Below, in pieces: positions 36,636 to 47,500 of a stretch of 64,000 bases of DNA. The position numbers and the translations under genes were made by a program. The stretch comes from Sitta carolinensis (taxonomy: Eukaryota; Chordata; Aves; Passeriformes; Sittidae), in contig JAVUNC010000006.1 in the NCBI GenBank assembly GCA_032173965.1, positions 34,133,870 through 34,197,869 on the forward strand, written 5' to 3'. Below the pieces are notes generated by a model. It saw nothing but the letters and a program-made list of their open reading frames with translations, was not told the origin of the DNA and searched no databases. The stretch's first letter is position 1. Every line of letters begins with the position of its first letter.

Positions 36636-39600
36636 CAGAGAACAAGTGATTTAATTAAAGTCACATGCTAACTTCTCTGCATATTACAAGTTATTCTAAG
36701 AATCTGTGGCGTTTGCCTCATCTGACTTCCAATTTGAAGATGTGTCTCACTAGAGCTGCAGGAAGGCAACACTGAGTTGAATGGGAAGAAAATAATTTAC
36801 AATGGCTTCTGCAATCAGTGTTGGGTCTGGAATAAATCTGGTTGAATAGGAATGCATTCTTTTAAAAATGGAGAAAGATGTGTTACTAGTATAAATCTCT
36901 ATTCAAGTTCAAAAATGCTCAGGGGTGAGTGGGTTGAAATACTTCAGAATTAATGAAGTTATTTACAATGTCAATAATCTGCATTGCTGTCATGCTCCCT
37001 GTCAATACATTAAGAAACAGTCACAACAGAAAAGTAAGCTTGAATGTGACATGTTGTAAGAAGGAGAATACCAAATCTCATTCTTAGCCAGGCTTAATAA
37101 ATGACAGCCAAAGGAAGATTGCTTAATGGGGTGCTTATTTGCATAGAAGTCTTTAACACTTCAGAGAAAATGCAAATCCCAATGAATTTACAAAAGGAGT
37201 GTAAAATGCATTCTGACCAACTGGAGTTTGACATCCTCTTCAAAGACTGTCACAGCAAACACTTTACATTAAAAAAGAAAAAGTATTAAAACTGAGTGTT
37301 CTAACATTTAAACAATCTAGGTTCTCCTAGAAGTCCTCTACTTAAGAAAAAGGAAAGAAATTAAGCTGTGCATGGATTATTGAAAGCTCAAAGAATTCCA
37401 AGTGTCTGGTGCATAACCTCTACAGCAGATTATCTACAGTAAATATTTTACTGAATATTTTTAGGTGATGAAGCTACTGCTTCATATTCTGGGTTTGCCT
37501 GTGAAATAGTGACAGATGCAACAAAATCATGGAGGAAATAAAAGGTAGTAATTCTTCAAACTCTTCTGTAACTAAATAATTTCAGGTCATCAGATGAAAT
37601 TAGCATAAGGGCAAAGTCAAAGCAAACAAACGGAGGTCTTTATTCAGGGACTGCATTGTTAAACCACAGCCTGTCATGACGCTGTGCAGTTGCTCCTGGC
37701 TAGCGCTGGAGACAGCAATGCTGAGCTAGATATACCCAAGTTAGCATCCTGTATATAAATAAATCAGTATGGGATGAAAAATCTAAGAAAAACAGTAATG
37801 AAATTATAGAATTGCTTCAATACCAGTCACCTGTTAGCTCTAGTCCCAAGTCACACAATTTACAGTGCCAGTGTCAATTATGCGGGTGAAGTTAAAAATC
37901 CCCATCTTTTGGATGTATTGAAAATATGTAATTCATTATCATAGATTTTCCTACTTGATTTTTCACATTAGTATTTTATAGCTAGGCCATGTTCATGGAA
38001 ACATATTTATCTACTGATTTTCTAATACATTTTAGTTTATTTTTGTTCTTTAAAACTAACAGTAGTCTTTCAAATCTTTCATCAAAACATTTTCCTGATC
38101 CTTTAAAAGGTGTTTTTAGTTGTAATGCTGCTTATATTAAATCATATTGTATTATATTATAAAATATTATAGTACTCTATGTTAAGAGGTGCCTTCCAGT
38201 CACCTGATGCAGTACTTGAAAGTAATGGGAGTTTTTTTGATTTTTCTGAGGAGCTCTAAGTTCCTTTCAAACTCCAGGAGATATACCAACTTTGTTGGTT
38301 TATCTTTTCAACTGAGTTTGAAACATATTATCTTAATTTATCCATTTATTTCCAGATTTTCTCTTCTGCTATTTCAATTCATGGAGCAATTAATTTTAAA
38401 TTTAAAATAATAGACTCAAAATCAATAATCATACAATTTTTCTAAGATAAAGGGAAAGGAACCTCTGTAATAATTGTTCACTTCATTAAATCTTTTGCTT
38501 TGTGGTAATTTAACAGATGCAATACCTTTAAATAGATCATTAGAAGAAAACTTATGGAAATTAACTTATTTTTCATTTATGCTTTTCAAAAATTGTCCTT
38601 CCCCCTTCATTTTATGTGGCACTTCTTTTCATTCTTTTTCTACATGCTCTCTTTAAGAACTACAATGCAGAGCTTGAAGTTCTGCCATTTAAACACTTTT
38701 TTCTCTTGTTTATGCTTCCTTCTCTGGGGTAGGAAAATAGAACCATAACTTCTGTAACTATCAGAATGTACTCATGAGCTTCCTGATGAGTTAAAAGGTT
38801 TAATTTCATCATCACTAGCTTTCGGATCACCTTGATTATCTTCACCTTTCTAAACCCCCCTTCTCCAAAATTGACAGTAAACTTTCAAAATAGTGAGAAT
38901 TCACATGCAGGTCTTTTGAAAAGGACTTTGAGTTTGCTCAGTGAGTATTACTGAGATTTAATGACAACATTATGTAGAACAGTCCTCTGTGTTCCCTTCA
39001 AGAAATCTGAAAAAATTCAAACTATTGTGAGTGAGGATTAAGATCCAGAAGTCAATTATTTTTATTAAACAGAAATTCCATTTCTGCCAACTTTAAACAG
39101 CTTTAGCTGTTCAAAAATTTAAATAAACCCCTATATCTGTTTCAATGGCTAGTTCTGCTTTCTCCTATGCAGAGCATTCATTCATTTTTCTTTTCCTCAT
39201 TGGAAACTGAACTACATGACAATTATTTTTATTTTTTTTTCCTCTTTTATAACCATGTAGACTTTTAGTAATTAAACATTTGAAAGTGCTGCCTGTAATA
39301 ATGCTAGTTGTAACTGTACAGTGACTGAAGAAAAAAAAAATACTTTTCAGTGAAGAAATTAATACTAACTGAAACAGGACTCTAGAAGCAGTAATACTTA
39401 AATGCACTCTTTCAAGAAATGATCCACTTCCTGACAGAGTTGTACCACTTCCGTTAAGAGAATTATTAGACTTGGATGCTTAGCATAACTTCTCCTTTCA
39501 TGGTAAAAACATTAAGTGGTTTTAGAGAGATAAAACTGTTGCCCAGTGCAGTTTCATAAAAATACTTTAAACAGCAAATATACCTACCCAGTCTACTTTT

Positions 39601-42600
39601 CTGACAGTTATCAAGCACAGAATGTTAATTAAAGATTCAGATTAAACGAAAGATAAAAATCACAGAGAAGATACTAAAATCTCACACGAATGCTGTTTCC
39701 TGCCATGTTTGTCCTTCACAGCAAGTCCTTCTCTAAATTCATTTTGTGGTTTCCAAAATTTGATCCTTTTTCCCCTGCTGTGCAAATGTTCTCCATGGAG
39801 TGATTAAGGGGAACATTTTGTATCATTTGGCTTTCCAAAATTTGTCCTTTGAAAATAATACCTATTTCTGTAACAATTCAATGACCATAAGAAAGCATCA
39901 AACACCTGCAACTTTAGCTCCATAGAAACTACAATTTCCATAAGCAGCTCCCCTTCAGAAAGAAAGTAAATCAAGTACCTCAAAACTGTGAGGCCCTGGC
40001 ACCCTGGAAGTATGCAGCTCTAGCACTCATGTTCTTCTTTTTCTCTCTCATTTCCTCTCAGAAATCTGTACACTGATCATTTCGATTTCACCTCAGCCCT
40101 CAAACCAGCTTGGCACATCACCTCTTTTAGAACCAAAAAGAAAATATTGTGACATTTTTCTTTAATGAAGTTCAATAATATCTTTCCACGTGGGAATTTC
40201 TCACAGCATTTTTTTCCTCCCTCTTTTCACAATTAGGAATGGCAAGTAAATACACATATTTTTGAACAGTTGTGTTGTGGGGTAGAGAAGGGACATCTAT
40301 CTTTAGAACTGTGTTACTCCATATTCCCAAATTCGCAGCACATGCTCAGCCCAAACACTGAACTGTTGGCAGAATGACCTGTTGGGTTGCTCTTATCATG
40401 CAAAAGAATATGAAAATGCTGCTTAAAAAACAAAACCCATTTACATTATGGTGCATGAGTGGCTCTGCACTGCCCCATAGCTTTTAATTGTTTAAACATC
40501 AAATATATTTCCTTTTAATACTGGAGGGGTAATTAATGTATGTACATCATATAAACAGTAGTTTTTTCAGTGTTGCAGCATACACACAAATGTATTTAAA
40601 TGCAAGTAACACTTTCAGTCAGTTAAACTGCACTTCTAAAAGCACAGTTTACATACCAAGGGTGGTTTTACTTCTCCAAACTAACAAGAAATCTCTTATG
40701 GACTAACCTGTACTCCCTCTGGGCCTAAGCCCATCACTTTTCCTGGACTTTCCTGTGCTGCTTTAGCTGCAGGCTCGATCCAAGTTTCTGTGCCCATCTG
40801 ACTCTGTGACAGTCTGTGTGGTGATTTAAACAGGACAAAGGCCCAATCTGAGTGCTGGCACCTGACTATCCATACTTCTGACTGCTGGCATGCTTCTAGG
40901 AATGGTTGGGTCCCTGACCAGTATTACTCCAGGCAATGTCTTTGTACAAGCTGGAGGCTAGCATAGCTCAGTAATGGTATGCTGTCTCAACAAATCCAGG
41001 AGGCAGTGCAGAAAAAAGTGACTGTTTTGAAGGGGAAAGAATTCAGCTGCACCATGCTATGTCATGCCACTTCCCCGACACCTACAGAATTAGTCCTAAT
41101 CAGTTTTATTTTCTGGTACAAATGTAGCCTGTATATTTCCACCTATCTGTAATTCCAGTCTACCCTTAAGGCTGACAGAACTCTGTCCTTTAACAGTCAC
41201 CTACAAAGCCATGTGATACTGCTGTGTGATGGAGGCAATGTAACCAGCCCACTATGCCTGGACCATTTCGCTGAGGGTAGATCTGCTCTTATGTCAAGGT
41301 CACAACCAAGTCTAACCCTCCACTGCTCCCAAACTTCAGCTGAACGGAAAACTCAAGCAGTCTTGTACTCACGGACTACTGACAGGAGGTTTAGGATTTC
41401 AGGGCAAGTACAGCTCTTTTGTCTGTCAAAAGGTGGGATTCTATCCAAGCATTCAGTAGGGCTGCTTTGCTGTTTCTGGATATGACACAAGAATCCCACT
41501 GCAAAAACATTTTAACACTGGAGAAACTGTTATGTAAGAAGTCTTATTTTTATTTTTTTTTTTAAATGGAATGACCGTGTTGCAAGTAAATCAGGGGATC
41601 CCTCAGTGATAATAAAGAACTTTCAGTTCATGCAGTAGTACTTTGTAAGGCCAGTCACATATTAAACTGAAATACACACACAGTAATCATTGTGTTTTAT
41701 TATATGCATCATCAGCATTCATCATTATGCTTGGTCTGGTATTTTAGGGTTATTGCCACAATTTTTAAAGCTATTTTAGCTGAAATTTGAAAGGAGAAAT
41801 TTTCAGCCTGAGGCATATAAGCAGATACAGCCTGTCAAGCTATGAACATCTGAAACCAAGACTATTAACAACTACTGGATTCAAAGCCAGCACCTCTCAC
41901 ATCGAGTGCTGGTAAATGGAGTCAGATTTCAGCTTCTCTTCTTTGAGGCTGCCAGGGACAGTCAGTCCAAATGTAGGCTAGTAGAGCCACTGGATGAAAT
42001 ACAGTACCAGTCTCTTTAAAATCTAGTATCCAGGACATGGAATAATCGCAAGTGGATGTTATGCCTTGTACTGAAGAAGTAAATCTCACAGTCCCCACCA
42101 GACGCATAGAGGAGCCATTAGTTACAAAGCTGCAAAACCTTAACAATTAATTTAATCAGTTCAGTTCCCTTTTATAGTTTAATATTATACTGATATAATA
42201 TTTACTTTCTCTGCAATAGTGATGCTTCTAAAAACAAGTGACAAAACTTAGCAAATCAATTATTTTCCAGTTTGAAAATATCTCCCATGTTCCGACTTTC
42301 TATATTTATAGTCTTGATAAAGTACTGCTGGAAAGGCAGTAACTGGATGGACATTTTTGGAGGAGTTATGTGTGTACCATATGCTACAGGGAGATACTGC
42401 AACAGAACAGCTGCAGTGCTTGGTGGGAAACACCTTCAAAAGTTTAACCAAAAATACTATGAAACCCTAAGGTAGTATTATTAATTTCCAGGATGACAAC
42501 TGCAAAGGCACCCTAAACCTGAGGTTTGGTATATAAACTAATTATGAAGCAGAAACTCTAAATAGCCACACTCAATCTCTCCACAGGAAACTGTAGAAAT

Positions 42601-43091
42601 GTATGTATGTATATACATTTTTTACATATATGTATACAAACACACAAATATTTAATACTGAATGTGAATAATGGATTAACATAAGACATTTTATTTCATT
42701 GATCTTTGATGTAACTTAGACTCTGTGTGAACACTGCTGCCGAGACATGGCATTGTAAATTAGAAGCTTGTGTGTAAGGATAGAAGCAGTGGCATTCGAG
42801 AAGAACGAGTCAGAAATTACTGTAAATATGAAATGGAGAGAAAAGTCATTTGCGTTGTCTCAAGGAAATGATGACAGCTTTAGAAATACCAGATTGCCTC
42901 CAAAACATAACAGACTCAGGCTTAACTGAGATGAACAAATCCGATGTGTTTTGAACACTATCTCTCTCAAGGACGCAATCAAAGCCCCCTGTGAGAACAG
43001 TGTCTCCCTCACAGCTAAAGGGACCTGAGGAACGCGCCCCAGTCAGGGCAAGGTGACCCGGGCACATGAATGTACCTACCCAGCAACTTAC

Positions 43092-43900
43092 CCACTCCCA
43101 CCTTACGACAAACAAGCCCAGCCAGGCACCTCCTGAGCTGCCATAACCCTTCAGGCCGTCCGCCTTTACAGCGACCACCAAGGCTGCTGGAGCTTCAGTA
43201 CATGCGGCCTCTTGGACCTCCCAAGAGGCGGCTCCGCTCGCCGCCCCCTCCCCGGCCGAGGGCAAAGGCGGCACCAGGCGCGACCCGGGCCGGCTGCGCG
43301 CAGGGGGGAACCCGCCGCCCGCGCCCCCGTGGTGTGCGGCCGCAGAGCCCGGTGACCCGAGCGTGCGGCGCGGGGCCGCGGGCTGCAGGCGGACATACCG
43401 ATGTGCCGCAGCTCCCCGGCCCGGCCGCGCTGCCGCTGCGGGTCCGCACGCACCGCCCGCGCCTCCCGTGCGCGGAAGCGGGGGCTCAGCGGGCGGGCGA
43501 GAGCTCAGCGGGCGGGGCCCTGCGGGAATCCCCCCCCGTCCCCGGCTGTGCCTCGCTGCTCCCTGCCCCGCGGGGATGCCCCGCACCAGGCTGGAGCCCG
43601 GATGCCCCCCACTGCGAGCAGGTCAGCCCACGGCTGCTCCCCCCTTCGAGTACGGTGGAACCACCCCGTAATGCGAGGAAGGGCGCCATGGCCGTCCCCT
43701 CCGTTGATTGCCAGCTCCAGTGGTCAATCAGCGCCTTCCCTTCCCCCTCGGCGGCCCAGCGCCCGCCCTGCCGCGGGGGTCGGGGGGCAGCGGCAGGGGC
43801 GGGCGGGAATGTTTACAAACAAGATCGGGGAGTAGAGGGGAAGGCGGGGGGCGGGGCCGGCCGTTGGCGCAGCCGCCGAGCCAATGGGGGCGCGCGGCGC
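43092..43900 (-). other. DGLUCY: Probable 5' non-coding first exon and TSS region of DGLUCY (ends not fixed)
   Basis: Coding exon 1 begins with a splice acceptor, so a leader exon must exist upstream. The CpG island is the natural place. Two minus-strand donors fit: GTAAGT just left of 43092, and GTATGT just left of 43399. The choice between them and the transcription start are inference; only the donor matches are seen. An alternative leader exon inside 21-43 kb cannot be excluded. Confidence 0.35.
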
Positions 43901-44165
43901 TCGGCGGAAGGGCGGGGGCGGCGCGCGGGGAGCGTTCTCTGCCCGACGGCCGCCGCGGCTCGCGGGCGCGCGCGGCCAATGAGCGCGCGGCCCGGGGAGG
44001 GAGGGGGCGCGAGCGCCTGAGCAGGAGCCGCTCCCCGCGGCGCTCCCGCCTCCCCGCGCGCCGCTCAGCCTATCCCGGCCGCGCTCGGCTCCGCTCGGCG
44101 CCGCTCGGCTCCCCGCTGTCGGCGGGGAGGGCGGCCGGAGCCCGGGGGAGGGGAGGCGCAAGGAC

Positions 44166-44180
44166 ATGGGCTGGTGCTGA
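44166..44180 (+). other. Short upstream ORF (5 codons with stop) in putative RPS6KA5 leader
   Basis: ATG GGC TGG TGC TGA lies 285 bases before the RPS6KA5 start. It counts as a uORF only if transcription starts upstream of it, which is not known. Such uORFs can lower translation of the main frame. Confidence 0.3.
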
Positions 44181-44328
44181 GCGCCGGGGGAGGGAAGCCG
44201 TCGTGCGTGTGCCTCCCGAGATTTTAATAACTGTTTGTTGTTGGGTGGTGTAGGTTTGGGTTTTTGTCCCCCCATCCCCCGTTTTCCAACGAGGCGGAGG
44301 GAAGGGCGGCAGCCCCCAGCGCGCCTGC

Positions 44329-44349
44329 ATGGCTCCTGTGTCCCGGTGA
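44329..44349 (+). other. Short upstream ORF (7 codons with stop) in putative RPS6KA5 leader
   Basis: ATG at 44329 is followed by five sense codons and TGA at 44347-44349, about 100 bases before the main ATG. Its position close to the coding start makes inclusion in the mRNA likely, but this is inferred. Confidence 0.35.
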
Positions 44350-44450
44350 GCCCCTGAAAAACAGAACCCGTCCGGGCCAGGTGACATCCCCCCCGCCGCC
44401 GCGCTCGCACTGACGGGAGCGGCAGGGGCGGAGGAGCCGGCCGTGAGGAC

Positions 44451-44514
44451 ATGGAGGGACCCTCGGGGGAAGCGGAGCTGCCGCTCCTCACGGTGAAGCA
44501 CGAGCTGAGGAACG
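44451..44514 (+). CDS. RPS6KA5: RPS6KA5 coding exon 1
   Basis: The start ATG at 44451 is supported by an in-frame TGA at 44382-44384 with no other in-frame ATG between them. The exon codes for 21 residues plus one base and ends at donor GTGAGC (44515). The acidic tail MEGPSGEAE is followed by the conserved LLTVKHELR. It sits inside the CpG island. Confidence 0.93.
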
Positions 44515-47500
44515 GTGAGCGGGCGGGCCCGGGGGTCGCGCGGGGCGGGGGGCCCGGCGGCCCGGGCTGGGGAAAACACTGCTGAGCCGAGAGCTCCGAG
44601 AGTTGGCTGGGACCATGCGGGAATCTCAGTGGCGGGGGGGAAAAGGGCGAGCTGGAACGTAAGAGCAGGAGCGTGTACGATGGGGGCGGGGAGGGGGCCT
44701 TCTCTTATTTTAGAAAAAAGTAGTTCACTTCGGCTTCTGCTCCACGCCTGGCTACCCTGTTCCACTTCCCGGTAGGATTTGACGCTTTTGAAGGAGATAA
44801 AGGGTAGCCAGGCTCTTTTAAAACAATTTTTTTGTTGTTTTTAAATCTGTGTTTGACCGACTTCAATGGCTTTATTGGGGGGGCCCGGTTTGTTCCACTC
44901 CTAAATGAAGTCGTTTTATATGACAGCTTTTCTCTGACCTCGGTGAAATGCCGGAATTGTAGGGAGGGGAATGTGCTAACACGTAACCGCAGAGTTATCT
45001 GGCTTTTCAGTCTGTGAATCTTCTTGTAGCTCGGTAGTTACTTGACGACCCTCTGGAGAAGTAGTTCAACATGTGAAATATGTATGACCTTTAAAGATAC
45101 AACAGAAATGCTCCGTTGTAGGTTTTTGTGTTGGGGAAAAGCTTTATTTCTTTTTGATAGGGATTGTCTGCTTTTCAGAAGTTTCCAGGCAACTTGAACA
45201 CTGCAGTAAATCTAAATTTTAATGTTAATTTAGAAGTGCGTGTAAAACATAATCAAAATGTATATTCTCTGTATTGGTTAACAATGTTAACCAAAGTCCT
45301 TCATTCCTTTTCTGTCATCATCTTTTTCTCATGATGAAGTGAGAGTAGCGAGCATATGATGCCGTTCCCTGCAAAAGTTTGGGAGCTGCTCGCCGGGTTA
45401 TGTAGTTGACATTGTGGAATGGGCCGCTGTGAAAGGCAGATGGTGGTGCTGGCTCTCCTCGCTCGCGATTCTTCCTCCTGCCCCGCTGTCCCTCGGTCCT
45501 GGGCTCGGGGGAGCTGCCCCAGAGGAACACGGCTTGGCAGGGGAGGAGGAGGGAAAAAAAAAAAAAAAAAAAAAAAAGTCTCTTGATAGCTACAGAAACC
45601 GAAGGGACTGTAGTTTCATTCTTTCAAGAAGAAGCAAAAGAGCTGCTGGAAAACATAGTTGTCTTGATAGGTGTTGCTGCATTCAAGTACAGAGGAGGAG
45701 AAGGTAAGGGGAAAGGAAGTGAGAAACATTTATTGAATATATTTACATAGCTATATCTAGATTTCTTTTATAAAGGTTGAGAACATGTATGCCTGAGGGA
45801 TCGTTTTTAAAGATAGTTTGAGGAATAAACACGTTTGTATAAACTAGATAAAGAACTGTCTAATGTAGCATAACAAACAACTTTGATTTTAATCCTGATC
45901 ATATAGCTGTATGAATTCTCACTTTTATTTTAAAAATTCTCAACCTTGTCTGTCTTTCAAGGCTTCTGAAATTCGGTTTAGTAGGAATAAGTTGCTTCTC
46001 CCCTCCTTGTCTCTTCTCATATTCAGTGTTTAGAAAACTCTGCTTTCTGAAAAATGCTTTCTAGCAATGACTTGTCTATTTCTGGAGCACTAGGGTGGAG
46101 GAGGGAGCTGCTCTGTCATGTACTCCTGGGAGACTCCTACTCCTGAAGGTGTCAATAGTGTCATTGCTATGCAAGACGTATGGAGATGCTGTTTCAGAAC
46201 TTGTCTACACAATGCACAGAGATACAATAATTTGAGGAGAAAAGTTGCAGTTAGCTTCTGTTGATACAGAAATATATTAAGCTATAGGATACTTTGGATG
46301 TTCAAAGTGGTTTTTTCTGTACTGGGTCTGGTTGTGTGAATTCTTAGCTGCTGTCCAGGGTCAACCCACCACATCTGTAAATCATGCAGCATGATTATTT
46401 AATTTTGCTTCATTTTGAGAAAGAGAGTGAGAGGACAGGCAGAACTAGAATTTGGAGCCAGCAGATCTTTGTCATTCCTAACTATGTTCTATATCGTGAA
46501 TATCCTTTATTGTGCAACTTTTTTAGACTCCAGTGTTCCACTCATCTCTGTGTTCTTTCTTTGATGGTCCTAGCTCTGTGACTAATTGAATCATTTAGAA
46601 TTACATATCGAAAGTAGCTGTCAGTTGGCAGATGAAAAAGAGGTCACTCTCCAGAGCGCTTTGAAAGAATTTACTGTTGTAGTAGAAATAGTGGCTGCTT
46701 TGAGAAGGGAGTATCTTATTTTCTTATTGTGGAAACTGTTACTTGAATCCTATGGTAACAGGCTCATTAATTAAAATCAACTAAATGCAGGTATACCCAC
46801 AGTTACACTTTGCACTTGCAATTACATGGTCTTGGGATTGCTCTGAAAGTATTAAATGAGTCAGGGACAGGCGTTAATTATGTTCGCTTACTCACTTGAC
46901 CATACTTTAGAATTTGAACTTAAAATGAAATGAGGATCTTGAAGAATGAAACAGATGATTGTTGTTTGCTCCAAGCAAGTATGGAGGCATATGAAAATGT
47001 GTTAAGTTAGAGCATATGCACTGCTGTTGCTACATAGACCAGCTGATTGTTAACCCTATCATACCATGGCTTGACTTCTTTTAAACTTTGAAATTACAAT
47101 ACTGGCTTTGATATGTAGGGTCAGGTTTAATTTTAGCTTTATATCTCCTAGTCTTAGAGCCTTGAAATTCCTCTGTTTTATGACCAAAAAGTAATTGCTG
47201 GAAAAACATCACTTGATAGGCATGTAGATTGAGTCTGTGACAAGGAAGGAACACTTGGGTGCCTCTGTGTGATACCATGTGATGTGCTGTGTTACAAATA
47301 CTCTGTGTGTCCATATACGTATTCACGTATATCACATGTCACATATATGTGATGTTCTGCAGATAAGACAGAGCAGTGACTTTTAGGACACGTCACTTAA
47401 TAATGATATTCTCCTAATACATTTTTTTTTTCTTTTCCTAACCAAACCATTTTTGTTCTTGATAGAAAGCTCACAATTCAGCCACTTCAGAATAGTTACT

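Larger units (their letters stand above)
21058..43091 (-). other. DGLUCY 5' intron (about 22 kb) between leader and first coding exon
   Basis: No protein-coding exon was recognised. It contains the CR1 at 31.2 kb, the tandem duplication at 33.1 kb, the possible LTR at 35.4 kb and the solo LTR at 36.0 kb. The interval 27.8-29.9 kb has more balanced base composition and several overlapping open frames of 70-107 codons on both strands, none of a family I recognise. That it is all one intron depends on the leader exon lying in the CpG island. Confidence 0.6.
43200..44720. promoter_or_regulatory. CpG island / probable bidirectional promoter of DGLUCY and RPS6KA5
   Basis: About 1.5 kb is dense in CpG and G+C, against AT-rich DNA on both sides. 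No TATA box was seen at the core. Direct CCAAT boxes occur at 43881-43885 and 43976-43980. GC boxes occur at 43846-43857 and 43910-43921, and a forkhead-type TGTTTAC at 43810-43816. TGATTG (43705-43710) and CAATCA (43725-43730) form a small inverted repeat. RPS6KA5 exon 1 lies at the right end, and the DGLUCY leader is expected at the left end. Shared promoter use is inferred from the head-to-head layout. Confidence 0.85.

Noticed and set aside
42846..43586. Open frame of 246 codons on the minus strand left of the island
   Set aside because: Same composition effect in its first half and no recognisable domain. Its position suits a DGLUCY leader exon rather than a coding gene.
43070..44020. 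Open frame of 316 codons on the plus strand in the CpG island
   Set aside because: GC-rich DNA has few stop codons in all frames. The protein is arginine-, proline- and alanine-rich low complexity, other frames here are equally open, and it lies across the expected promoter.
43724..44491. Open frames of 181-255 codons on both strands over RPS6KA5 exon 1
   Set aside because: They are overlapping GC-rich shadows; the real coding sequence here is the 64-nt RPS6KA5 exon 1 in one frame.
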